Shown here piece by piece: positions 26,902-34,320 of a DNA stretch of 64,000 bases. Source of the stretch: Henriciella mobilis (lineage in GTDB: Bacteria; Pseudomonadota; Alphaproteobacteria; Caulobacterales; Hyphomonadaceae). The stretch spans positions 186,001 to 250,000 of the forward strand of contig NZ_QWFZ01000003.1 of NCBI RefSeq assembly GCF_003576315.1, given 5' to 3'. Below the pieces are notes generated by a model, which worked only from the letters and a program-made list of their open reading frames with translations, did not search any database and was not told the origin of the DNA. The first letter of the stretch is position 1; the number at the start of each line of letters is the position of its first letter. The position numbers and the translations under genes were made by a program.

Positions 26902-26975
26902 GCGGGTGTAGCTCAATGGTAGAGCAGAAGCTTCCCAAGCTTAAGACGAGGGTTCGATTCCCTTCACCCGCTCCA
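26902..26975 (+). tRNA. tRNA-Gly (anticodon CCC)
   Basis: Complete cloverleaf: acceptor GCGGGTG/CACCCGC, D-arm GCTC/GAGC, anticodon loop TTCCCAA, T-loop TTCGATT and encoded CCA at 26973-26975. The outermost anticodon-stem pair (G-A) is mismatched. It reads GGG codons. Confidence 0.95.
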
Positions 26976-26980
26976 GCCGC

Positions 26981-27763
26981 CTATTTTTCCGGAATCCAGC
27001 TGAGATCCAGCTGGTCATACCGGTCTATATAGCCTGAGCATGCCGACAGCTCGTCCTCATCGATCAGGCGGATCAGTGAACCATGCCGCTTCAGGGCGCC
27101 CTCTTCCTCCAGCCGCGAGAACGTCCGGCTGACATGCACACTGGTCATGCCGACAACATCGCCGATATCGGTCTGGTTCAGCGGACAGTGGAAGCTGTCG
27201 CGCAGGAGCGGGTTCATCAGCTTCAGGCGGCCAAAGGTCTGCTGCGCAAAGAGGGCAAGTTTTGCCACCGCGCTGTTGCGCCGGAACACCGAGGCACGGT
27301 CCTCCTGTTCGGCGCTCTCGATCATCGCGATCGTCAGAAGCAAGGACGCGAGCCTTGGCGAGCGCTCCAGCAGGTTTGACATGTTCTTGCGCGGGAAGGG
27401 ACACAAAATCGCGTCCGACCGGGCAATGATTCGATAAGGGGTCGCAGCATACGGCACCTGGGAGGAACCGATGATGTCGCCAGGAAGGTGAACACGCACA
27501 ATGGTCCTCTGGCCGCCCGAGCTGAACGACTCCGAAATCAGCCAGCCTTTCTTGAGGACGAAGAGGTCGTTGCACGGCGCTCCGGCCTCGACGATCACAT
27601 CACCGGACCTGGCTTCATTGCGATTGCGCTCAAGGTCGGCCATCAGGCCCGCCTGCTCTTCTGTAATAGGCGCAAGCGTGCGCAGCTTTTCCGCCAGGCA
27701 GCTGTCTGCCTGCTCGCACGGCTCTACATATTCTGGTCCCGAAAGTGTCATCAGTCTTCTCAT
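26981..27763 (-). CDS. Crp/Fnr family transcriptional regulator
   Basis: A 260-residue regulator (256 from an alternative ATG at 27751). A cyclic-nucleotide-binding-like beta-roll spans about residues 45-150 (GDVIVEAGAPCNDLFVLKKGWL, then VRVHLPGDIIGSSQVPY), then a long dimer helix and a C-terminal winged helix (LNQTDIGDVVGMTSVHVSRTFSRLEEEG, about 195-222). The N-terminal cysteine cluster needed for an oxygen-sensing Fe-S centre is not evident: there are only two N-terminal cysteines plus scattered ones. It is therefore not a classical FNR, and its signal is unknown. Convergent with tRNA-Gly. Confidence 0.88.
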   Translation of the reverse strand: MRRLMTLSGPEYVEPCEQADSCLAEKLRTLAPITEEQAGLMADLERNRNEARSGDVIVEAGAPCNDLFVLKKGWLISESFSSGGQRTIVRVHLPGDIIGSSQVPYAATPYRIIARSDAILCPFPRKNMSNLLERSPRLASLLLTIAMIESAEQEDRASVFRRNSAVAKLALFAQQTFGRLKLMNPLLRDSFHCPLNQTDIGDVVGMTSVHVSRTFSRLEEEGALKRHGSLIRLIDEDELSACSGYIDRYDQLDLSWIPEK

Positions 27764-27886
27764 TTGCGGCTAAATCAGCAAGGAATTCAGGGCCCTGCTG
27801 CTTTCCATCAGCTCGCTATAGTGACGATCCATCAGGGAAATAGTTCCGGGCGATTTCTGGGCAATTCGAGGGCCGTTTCGCGCAAG

Positions 27887-27921
27887 AAAAAGCCGGCAGG
27901 AAGCGCTAGTTCCTTGCCGGC
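27887..27921 (-). terminator. rho-independent terminator after ectD
   Basis: On the minus strand GCCGGCA pairs with TGCCGGC, extended by GGAA/TTCC with one bulge, and a T-run follows directly. It lies about 30 bases past the ectoine hydroxylase stop codon. Confidence 0.85.
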
Positions 27922-27951
27922 ATTTAGTATTTTCGCGGATGCAGGCCGCTG

Positions 27952-28878
27952 TCAGCTTATGTCCCACTGACCGCGCGTGATCGGCCTGAGTGGCCCATCG
28001 ACCCGTCTGTGCGCGATGTGTTCCGGGCGGGGTCTGGACGCAGAAAAGGGCTGCTCCAGCCGATTGGACCACGCATTGAAGACGAAAAACGCGTTCATCC
28101 GCTCGAATGGTGTGATGTTCCCACTTGAGGCGTGCAGCGTGTTGCAGTCAAAAATCACGACCGATCCGGCCTTGGGCGCAGGTGCCTCAATGCCACCGGC
28201 CTCGACCATGGCTGAAATCGACGCCCTGTCCGGGATTCCCGTTCTCTGACGTTTCAAGGAAGACTTGTAATTTTCATCCGGCGTCTCGCCGACACAGGCG
28301 ATGAACTGCTTCTGGCTGCCAGGGACGAACATGACGGGCCCGGCCTGCGGATGGTTGTCGGTCAACATCACGGACATCGAAAGCGCCCGCATCCGTGGCA
28401 TGCCATCCTCCGCATGCCAGGTTTCAAAATCCGAATGCCAGTAGAATTCCTTGCCGGTGAAAGCCGGCTTGTAGTTCAGGCGCGACTGATGGATGTAGAC
28501 CTCATCATCGAGAATGAATCGGGCGAGACCTGCCAGGCGCGGATCGCGCGAGATAAGGTCGAATTCGTCGCTTTGACGATGGGGTGCAAATACCGAGCGC
28601 ACCGCCCCTGCATCCGGCTCGCTGATGACGGTTTCCCGCGCCAGGCTGGCGGGGTGAGCGCGCATCGCCTCGGCGGTCGAACGCATCTGCTCGACTTCGC
28701 GGGGCGAGAAGACGTTTTCGAGGACCAGAAAGCCGTCGCGCTCGAACGCGGCTAGCGCATCGCGGTTCAACGGGGCCCCGCTCCAGTCGCCATTGTGGAC
28801 GACCGGTTCCTGGCGAGCGATGCGCTGCGGGCTGCCGGCCAGTCGGGTCTGGTAAAGATCCTTTCCTACCTGTTGCAT
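27952..28878 (-). CDS. ectD: ectoine hydroxylase (phytanoyl-CoA dioxygenase family)
   Basis: An Fe(II)/2-oxoglutarate dioxygenase of 308 residues that hydroxylates the compatible solute ectoine to 5-hydroxyectoine. The EctD signature FYWHSDFETWHAEDGMP is at residues 145-161; the iron triad is His148, Asp150 and His249, in line with characterised EctD enzymes, and the C-terminal FNAWSNRL segment is also typical. A terminator follows. The ectABC synthesis genes are not adjacent, so ectoine must be made from elsewhere in the genome or taken up. The ATG at 28878 is preceded by an AGGAAAT-type ribosome binding site. Confidence 0.92.
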   Translation of the reverse strand: MQQVGKDLYQTRLAGSPQRIARQEPVVHNGDWSGAPLNRDALAAFERDGFLVLENVFSPREVEQMRSTAEAMRAHPASLARETVISEPDAGAVRSVFAPHRQSDEFDLISRDPRLAGLARFILDDEVYIHQSRLNYKPAFTGKEFYWHSDFETWHAEDGMPRMRALSMSVMLTDNHPQAGPVMFVPGSQKQFIACVGETPDENYKSSLKRQRTGIPDRASISAMVEAGGIEAPAPKAGSVVIFDCNTLHASSGNITPFERMNAFFVFNAWSNRLEQPFSASRPRPEHIAHRRVDGPLRPITRGQWDIS

Positions 28879-29088
28879 GTCAGTTGCTATTTCCTCTGTT
28901 CTGATGCCGGTATTTCCGGGACCGGCTCTGCCTCAACTCAAGAACGGATTCTCGTTCGTCATCCGTCGCGGCCCCCTACGCACGGACACACCAATGAGTT
29001 GCAAGCAAAAACAGAAACCGCACGCACAGATAATCTCGGTTAAGAGATCGGCCGTGAACCATGAGGATGGACGGCAGGGCGGCCCGTC

Positions 29089-29715
29089 ATGCATAAGCCG
29101 CCCATGAGCCCTGACTTGCTTCTCTCGCTGGCCGACCGGATCGGTGTTTTCGTCTTCGCCATTTCCGGCGGGGTTCTCGCCGTGCGCAAACAGATGGACT
29201 TTCTGGGCGTGATCGTCCTCGCCTTCCTGCCCGCCATTGGCGGCGGCACGCTGCGGGACATCATCCTCGATGAGCCAGTCTTCTGGCTTAACGACACCGT
29301 GACGCTGCTACTGGCTGTAGCGGGCGGGCTTGCGGCCTTCTTCTTCTATCGCTTCGTCAGCCGCTTCCGGGCGCTTCGCTGGCCGGACGCGGTCGGCATG
29401 TCGCTATTTGCCGTGTCCGGTGCGGCGAAAGCCATGGCGCTCGGCCACGGTTTCCTCGTTGTCTTGATCATGGGCGCAATGACAGCCAGCGCAGGCGGGC
29501 TGATCCGCGACGTCGTGGCCAATGAGGAGCCGCTGGTGCTGAAGGACGGGGAGCTGTATGCGACCTGCGCGCTCGCCGGGTCTCTGGTCTATTTCGGCGC
29601 CGCCAGCCTTGGCCTCGGGGAAACGATTGCCTTTGCGGCTGGCATGACGACGGCGTTCATGCTTCGCGCCGGTGCGATCCTGTTCGGCCTGTCCCTGCCG
29701 CGCGCGAAAGGCTGA
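29089..29715 (+). CDS. trimeric intracellular cation (TRIC) channel family protein
   Basis: A 208-residue inner-membrane protein of the UPF0126/TRIC family, about seven hydrophobic helices in two inverted repeats. The repeat motif appears twice: ISGGVLAVRKQMDFLGV followed by IGGGTLRDIIL, and VSGAAKAMALGHGF followed by SAGGLIRDVVAN; the GGGxxRD motifs line the pore in the family. Prokaryotic TRIC channels pass monovalent cations. A second in-frame ATG at 29104 is possible. The gene converges with pcm with only four bases between stops. Confidence 0.9.
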   Translation: MHKPPMSPDLLLSLADRIGVFVFAISGGVLAVRKQMDFLGVIVLAFLPAIGGGTLRDIILDEPVFWLNDTVTLLLAVAGGLAAFFFYRFVSRFRALRWPDAVGMSLFAVSGAAKAMALGHGFLVVLIMGAMTASAGGLIRDVVANEEPLVLKDGELYATCALAGSLVYFGAASLGLGETIAFAAGMTTAFMLRAGAILFGLSLPRAKG

Positions 29716-29719
29716 GCCG

Positions 29720-30358
29720 TCAGGATTCCCCGCTTAGCAACGGAACAAAGCTGACCCCGCCAATGGTCTCGGTATCCCACGCCGTTTCCGAGCGGCGCGT
29801 GATCCGCTGCAATTCCTGATGCCCCGCGCCAACCGGGACCGGGATGATCAGGCGCCCGCCTATTTTCAACTGTTCGCGAAGCGCTTGCGTGACCGGACCA
29901 GCCGCAGCAACAAGAATCGCATCGAAAGGAGCTGCCTCGGGCCAGCCGAGCGTTCCATCGCCTGTGCGGCAGGTCACCTGCAAATATCCGAGGCGGCGCA
30001 GCGTCTTTTCGGCCCGCCGGGCAAGGTCGCCGCGCCGCTCGATCGCGAACACCTCCGCGCCCATTTCTGCCAGGACCGCCGCGGAGTATCCCGAGCCGAG
30101 GCCGACATCGAGCACGCGGGCGCCCGGCTCGATATCGGCGAGCTCTGCCATCAGCGCAACGATATAGGGCTGGGAGATGGTCTGTCCGCCACCGATCGGG
30201 AGCGGACGGTCCTCATAGGCGTCGAGACGGCCCGTATCGGGCAGGAAGGCCTCGCGCGGCACAGTCGCCATGGCCTCCAGCACGCGCTCATCGGATATTC
30301 CGCGCGATTTGAGCTGGGTCTCCACCATTCGGCTCCGAAGGCCATCGAAATCGGTCAT
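29720..30358 (-). CDS. pcm: protein-L-isoaspartate O-methyltransferase
   Basis: Repairs age-damaged proteins by SAM-dependent methylation of L-isoaspartyl residues. The 212-residue length and motifs fit: VPREAFLPD, the GGGQTISQPYIVALM substrate segment, the SAM-binding VLDVGLGSGYSAAVLAEM (motif I) and LKIGGRLIIPV near the C-terminus. The ATG at 30358 has a GGGAGG ribosome binding site; the frame runs open another 120 codons upstream but without family similarity. Many alphaproteobacteria carry it as a single gene, as here. Confidence 0.93.
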   Translation of the reverse strand: MTDFDGLRSRMVETQLKSRGISDERVLEAMATVPREAFLPDTGRLDAYEDRPLPIGGGQTISQPYIVALMAELADIEPGARVLDVGLGSGYSAAVLAEMGAEVFAIERRGDLARRAEKTLRRLGYLQVTCRTGDGTLGWPEAAPFDAILVAAAGPVTQALREQLKIGGRLIIPVPVGAGHQELQRITRRSETAWDTETIGGVSFVPLLSGES

Positions 30359-30535
30359 CTCGCCTCCCACACGCCAGTATGCCGCATGTGGCCGAACGGG
30401 GGTAGTGGCCGGACCGACAAGCCGCGCAATGCCCGGAGGTCGCCCGGATGCGTATTTTCCCGGATTTTGGAGCGCTTGCTTCAGGGCTAGGGCTTTTCGC
30501 GCTGAACCTGGATTTAGGCGCGAGGAGTCCGAACC

Positions 30536-31060
30536 ATGAAGCTTCTGATTGGTTATGCCACCAAGGAAGGACAAACCCGGACGATTGCCAGGTTTCTCGC
30601 CGACCGGGCTGCCGATGAGGGGCATGCGGTTGAGCTGCTGGCGTTGCGAGACGCGAGCGAGATCGGGCTGGAGCGGTTTGACGCCATCCTGCTGGCAGCC
30701 CCGATTCATGTTGGCCACTATCCGAAGGCGCTGATCAAATTCGTTTCAGACAATACCGAAAAGCTGAATGCCCTCCCGACCCGGTTTATATCGGTGTCGT
30801 TGGCTGCAGCCGGTCACGATGCCGACGACTGGAGAAGCCTGGATCACATCCTGGACGATTTCCGCGAAGCCACGGGCTGGCAGCCCAAGGCCTGCAAACA
30901 TGTTGCGGGTGCGTACATGCCATCCGAGTACGACATCTTCACGCGCCTGATCATGAAAAGGATTATCGCAGCGAAAGATCCGGATGCCGATACGGGCAAA
31001 GACAAGGAATACACGGACTGGGAAGATCTCGGCGCCTGGCTGGATAGCTGGCTGGATTGA
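30536..31060 (+). CDS. flavodoxin-domain protein, HemG-like
   Basis: A 174-residue long-chain flavodoxin-like protein. The FMN phosphate loop reads YATKEGQTRTIA at residues 7-18, and the segment AAPIHVGHYPKALIKFV matches the menaquinone-dependent protoporphyrinogen oxidase HemG, which oxidises protoporphyrinogen IX in haem synthesis. C-terminal DIFTRLIMKRIIA and DTGKDKEYTDWEDL also fit that family. Alphaproteobacteria usually rely on HemJ, so the in vivo role could be different. A GAGGAG ribosome binding site precedes the ATG. Confidence 0.82.
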   Translation: MKLLIGYATKEGQTRTIARFLADRAADEGHAVELLALRDASEIGLERFDAILLAAPIHVGHYPKALIKFVSDNTEKLNALPTRFISVSLAAAGHDADDWRSLDHILDDFREATGWQPKACKHVAGAYMPSEYDIFTRLIMKRIIAAKDPDADTGKDKEYTDWEDLGAWLDSWLD

Positions 31061-31064
31061 GGCC

Positions 31065-31934
31065 CTAGAGGAAGTCCCGCAACGTCTTCATGAACAGGTC
31101 GAACTGGTCATGATGAAGCCAGTGGCCCGCATCGGGGAAGAGTTTAACCGCAGCATTGCGGAAGTACTTCGACCGCCCATCCTTTAACGGATCCGATGCC
31201 CAGCTCTTCTCGCCGTAAAGCAAAAGCGTCGGACAGGTGATGGACGACCAGAGTTCATGGATCTGCTCGAGTGTGATGTCGACGGAATTCCAGACGCGTA
31301 GATAGTTGTCGAACTTCCAGGAATAGGTTCCGTCCTCGTTACGGGCGATCCCGTTGATGGTGAGGTGCCGGGCCTGCTCTTCGGACAGGAAGCTGTTCTC
31401 CTCCTTCATCCGGGCATAGGCCTGCTCGAGGCTCTCATAGCGTTTTGGCTGGCGCCCGGACAGGGCTCGCTTGTCCTCGATCATCTTTCGGAACCGGTCC
31501 TGCCAGGGCGTCTTCTCACGCTCGGCAATCATGTTCGGACTCGGGCCGAGGCCCTCAATGGCGACGAGCTTCCTGACGTTCTCAGGATAGAGCCCCGTGT
31601 AGCGAAGGCAGATATTCCCGCCGAGCGAGTGCGACACGATCGTGACCGGCGCAAGCTTCAGCTGGTGGATCAGCTGCGCCAGATCGTAGATGTAGGCCTG
31701 CATGTTGTAGTTGCCTTCGGGCGACCAGGCACTGTCGCCATGGCCGCGCAGGTCCGGCGCGATGACGTGCCAGTCATGGCGCAGCTCTTCGGCTACCCAA
31801 TCCCAGCTGCGGCAGTGGTCCCGCCCGCCATGGACGAGCAGGAGGGGCGGTGCGCTCTCATTGCCCCAATCGACATAGTGAAGCTTGAGGCGTTGCGAAA
31901 AATATGTGTGTGAAACAGGTCCGTGCAGTGTCAT
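31065..31934 (-). CDS. alpha/beta hydrolase
   Basis: A 289-residue serine hydrolase of the alpha/beta fold. Visible elements are the oxyanion region LLLVHGGRDHCRSW, the nucleophile elbow VSHSLGGNI (G-x-S-x-G variant SHSLGG), and a C-terminal DAGHWLHHD with the catalytic His. A lid-like helical insertion sits at about residues 130-205. The substrate is unknown; relatives include esterases and haloalkane-type hydrolases. The start overlaps the rlmB stop by four bases (ATGA), so it is translated as the second gene of an rlmB operon. Confidence 0.85.
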   Translation of the reverse strand: MTLHGPVSHTYFSQRLKLHYVDWGNESAPPLLLVHGGRDHCRSWDWVAEELRHDWHVIAPDLRGHGDSAWSPEGNYNMQAYIYDLAQLIHQLKLAPVTIVSHSLGGNICLRYTGLYPENVRKLVAIEGLGPSPNMIAEREKTPWQDRFRKMIEDKRALSGRQPKRYESLEQAYARMKEENSFLSEEQARHLTINGIARNEDGTYSWKFDNYLRVWNSVDITLEQIHELWSSITCPTLLLYGEKSWASDPLKDGRSKYFRNAAVKLFPDAGHWLHHDQFDLFMKTLRDFL

Positions 31935-32704
31935 GCGCCGGTTTCTTGGCGCATTGCCTCGTAGAAGGCAATGGCTGCGGCGTTGGAGACGTTGAGGCTT
32001 TCCATGCCCGGTGTCATCGGAATCCGCGCCAGCGTCGCGCAGGCCTTGGCGACGGCTGGCCTGAGGCCTGAACCCTCTGCGCCCATGACAAAAGCCACCC
32101 GGCCCGCCCGGTGGACGGCGGCGGAGATGGTTTCCACCCCCTCTCCCGCGAGCCCTACGGTGTGGTAACCGGCCTCACCCAGCTGATCGATCGCCCGCGC
32201 AATGTTGACCACGCGGATTTCGGGCACTGTCTCGATAGCGCCCGCAGCCGCCTTGGCCGCCACGCCGGTGATCGCAGGCGTGTGCCGCGTCTGAAGGATG
32301 AGTCCATCAACGCCAAAGGCTGCCGCCGACCGGAAAATGGCGCCAAGATTGTGCGGGTCCGATATCTGGTCGAGCACGCACAGACGCCTTGGCAGCTCAG
32401 GCCGGGCAAGGACATCATCCAGCGAAGCGGCCTCAAGCGGCTTCACCCTGACGGCCAGCCCCTGATGCACAGCCCCCGGCGGCAAGAGCTTGTCGAGCGC
32501 CTTGGGGTCGAGTGTTTCGGCCTGCGAAAGCCCGACCCGGCGCGCGGCATTCTCGGTTGCGACGCAGCGCAGGATTTCCCGATTGGTGTTTGCCAGGGCC
32601 GCCTCGACCGCATGCTGCCCCCATAGCCAGACTGGCCCGTTCGGGTCGGCTGCAGAGCCTGCTGCAAATCGGCGTTTCTCATGGTTGCGTGGAATAGGCT
32701 TCAT
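31931..32704 (-). CDS. rlmB: 23S rRNA (guanosine-2251-2'-O)-methyltransferase RlmB (TrmH/SpoU)
   Basis: A SpoU-class RNA ribose methyltransferase of 257 residues. The N-terminal L30e-like substrate-binding domain (WLWGQHAVEAALAN, about 25-38) precedes a knotted SPOUT domain with motif 1 LDQISDPHNLGAIFRSAAAFG, motif 2 VMGAEGSGLRP and motif 3 IPMTPGMESLNVSNAAAI, all nearly canonical. RlmB modifies the peptidyl-transferase-proximal loop of 23S rRNA; other TrmH members act on tRNA. It diverges from tRNA-Tyr and is co-directional with the downstream hydrolase through a four-base overlap. Confidence 0.92.
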   Translation of the reverse strand: MKPIPRNHEKRRFAAGSAADPNGPVWLWGQHAVEAALANTNREILRCVATENAARRVGLSQAETLDPKALDKLLPPGAVHQGLAVRVKPLEAASLDDVLARPELPRRLCVLDQISDPHNLGAIFRSAAAFGVDGLILQTRHTPAITGVAAKAAAGAIETVPEIRVVNIARAIDQLGEAGYHTVGLAGEGVETISAAVHRAGRVAFVMGAEGSGLRPAVAKACATLARIPMTPGMESLNVSNAAAIAFYEAMRQETGA

Positions 32705-32802
32705 CCCTATAAAGCGCGCTTCGGTGCGCAGGTGACTGCTGTTGCAGGCATTTGGCGCGATGATCCGGGGGCGTCAATCCAGTCGCCTCAGGACAACCCT
32801 CT

Positions 32803-32887
32803 GGAGGGGTGGCCGAGTGGTTAAAGGCAGCAGACTGTAAATCTGCCCGCATAGCGTACACAGGTTCGAATCCTGTCCCCTCCACCA
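32803..32887 (+). tRNA. tRNA-Tyr (anticodon GTA)
   Basis: Class II tRNA with acceptor GGAGGGG/CCCCTCC, anticodon loop CTGTAAA (GTA), a long variable arm, T-loop TTCGAAT and encoded CCA at 32885-32887. A structured element follows immediately. Confidence 0.97.
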
Positions 32888-32949
32888 TTCATTCCGGGTG
32901 GCCCTGCGGGCCGACAATCAGTCCGGTAGACTGATTTTGCGGAATGAAT
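32887..32949 (+). repeat. three-way-junction-like inverted-repeat element directly after tRNA-Tyr
   Basis: A perfect ten-base outer stem (ATTCATTCCG at 32887-32896 with CGGAATGAAT at 32940-32949) encloses two perfect hairpins: GGCCC-TGC-GGGCC (32900-32912) and AATCAGTC-CGGTA-GACTGATT (32916-32936). Only a few bases are unpaired. It begins on the last base of the tRNA CCA end and is followed at once by a terminator hairpin, so it would be part of the tRNA primary transcript. Confidence 0.7.
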
Positions 32950-32968
32950 GCCCCGGCCGGGGCTTTTT
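32950..32968 (+). terminator. rho-independent terminator after tRNA-Tyr
   Basis: GCCCC-GGCC-GGGGC hairpin (32950-32963) followed by five T residues, ending the tRNA-Tyr transcript. Confidence 0.8.
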
Positions 32969-33118
32969 CCTTTTGATCCCGTATCACCGCTGCGCGCCTC
33001 ACATGGATCGCGCTCAGGACTGCTCGCTCGTCATCGGAGAAACGCCCCTCACTGCCATACTCCCACGCTCAGCTCTTGCATCGCGACGCCCCACCAAGTA
33101 TCTCCTGCCGCTCGGAGC

Positions 33119-33192
33119 GCGGATATAGCACAATGGTAGTGCAGCAGCCTTCCAAGCTGAGGATGCGGGTTCGATTCCCGCTATCCGCTCCA
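33119..33192 (+). tRNA. tRNA-Gly (anticodon TCC)
   Basis: Complete cloverleaf with acceptor GCGGATA/TATCCGC, D-arm GCAC/GTGC, anticodon loop CTTCCAA (TCC), T-loop TTCGATT and encoded CCA at 33190-33192. It reads GGA and GGG codons. Convergent with the TetR gene. Confidence 0.96.
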
Positions 33193-33197
33193 ACACC

Positions 33198-33845
33198 TCA
33201 TTTCACAGCGATGCGTTCGAAACCGGCGGTTATGAAGTCCACCATTTGCCGGTAGCCACCTTCCAGATCAGTCGAACAGACCTTGCCGCCCGACAGGTGG
33301 TCAAGTCGCCCGGTCTGGGCGAAGGCCAGCGTCAGAGCGCCGGAGAGGCAGTGATATCCCCAATAGATCGCATCATCGGACGCATCCGGGAGCGCCGCGC
33401 GTAGCGCCTTGATGAACTCGCGGATCGCCGGATCAAAGAAGCGGGTCATCAGCTGCCCGCCCCAGACCGTCGAACTGTTCACATAGGCGACCATCCCATA
33501 ATAGTTGCGCCAGCCCGGATCGCTGAGATGCGGGCCCGTCAGCAAAGGACGCAGATAGGCATCGATGATGTCGCGCACGCCCGGCTGGCCCGGTGAAGCC
33601 TTTGCCTGGCAGGCCCTGAGCGCATCGAGCCGCCAGGCATTGAGAAGATCGGCGCGGCGCTGGAAGGTCTTCTCGAACAATTCATGCTTGCGGCCAAAGT
33701 GGTAGTTCGCCAGCGCGACATCGACTCCCGCGCGGGCCGCGATTGCGCGCAGCGTGACAGCGTCGTAGCCATGCTCGGCAAACAGCGCTTCTGCTGCGTC
33801 CAGAATGGCAGCCTTGCGCGAAACCTGCTCGCCAAAATCTGCCAT
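33198..33845 (-). CDS. TetR family transcriptional regulator
   Basis: A 215-residue TetR regulator. The N-terminal helix-turn-helix (about residues 10-55) reads ILDAAEALFAEHGYDAVTLR then IAARAGVDVALANYHFGRK. The C-terminal ligand domain contains LRPLLTGPHLSDPGWRNYYG and an apparent CECR-like helix pair of the type found in TetR_C-33 regulators of efflux or acyl-CoA metabolism. The ATG at 33845 has a strong GGAGGAGGG ribosome binding site, better than the TTG at 33860. A GACTAGTC palindrome lies 60 bases upstream. No structural gene is divergent nearby, so the target is unclear. Confidence 0.87.
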   Translation of the reverse strand: MADFGEQVSRKAAILDAAEALFAEHGYDAVTLRAIAARAGVDVALANYHFGRKHELFEKTFQRRADLLNAWRLDALRACQAKASPGQPGVRDIIDAYLRPLLTGPHLSDPGWRNYYGMVAYVNSSTVWGGQLMTRFFDPAIREFIKALRAALPDASDDAIYWGYHCLSGALTLAFAQTGRLDHLSGGKVCSTDLEGGYRQMVDFITAGFERIAVK

Positions 33846-34320
33846 GTCACCCTCCTCCAACTAAGGATTGCCCGTCCCGGAGAGCCTAGGCCAACACGCT
33901 AGAATGACTAGTCTTATCGTGCCAGCAGATGCATCCGGCGTCAGGCAATTCCCTGCAAAGCTTGTCTTGAGCGAATCGGAATCTTGAAAAGTTCATCGAG
34001 ACACCGACAAAGTCTTGAGGCATGATCACGTGACAAGAACAGTAAAAACCCGTGGGATTACATCATCCGCCGAAGCGAAGGTGCGAAAATTTTCGAGCCA
34101 CCGGTCGCTGCGGAAACGCCAGTATTGCCTGTCATAACTGGGTGATAGAGCTGCATTTAGCACAATCGCACGCAGGCGATTTAACCATTAAATTACTTAC
34201 CGGTCATAATCGAGCATCAGTATTCAATTCTGGGTGCCGTCTATTTGCAAAATCCAAACCGCATGGTCCTGGATGACTGCCAGATGGTGAACTACGGCTC
34301 TAATTGAGGGATAGCCGATC
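33846..34320. other. 475-base intergenic region between tetR and the chemoreceptor
   Basis: No convincing gene. It holds a GACTAGTC palindrome at 33906-33913 near the tetR start, a CtrA-type half site TTAACCAT at 34181-34188 in an AT-rich patch, and the leader of the chemoreceptor gene. A 74-codon frame (34052-34276) lacks a ribosome binding site and recognisable content. Confidence 0.4.

Noticed and set aside
32803-33192. tRNA-Tyr/tRNA-Gly locus as an integration (att) site
   Set aside because: No integrase gene and no duplicated tRNA 3' end were seen within the window; the palindromic element after tRNA-Tyr is not a direct repeat of the tRNA.
34052-34276. 74-codon frame before the chemoreceptor gene
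   Set aside because: No ribosome binding site, atypical composition with many Cys/His and no recognisable domain; it lies in an AT-rich control region.
34190-34320. Possible cyclic-di-GMP (GEMM) riboswitch in the chemoreceptor leader
   Set aside because: A GCAAA and a GACTGCC are present, but the conserved GGGACGCAAAGCC core and paired stems are missing.
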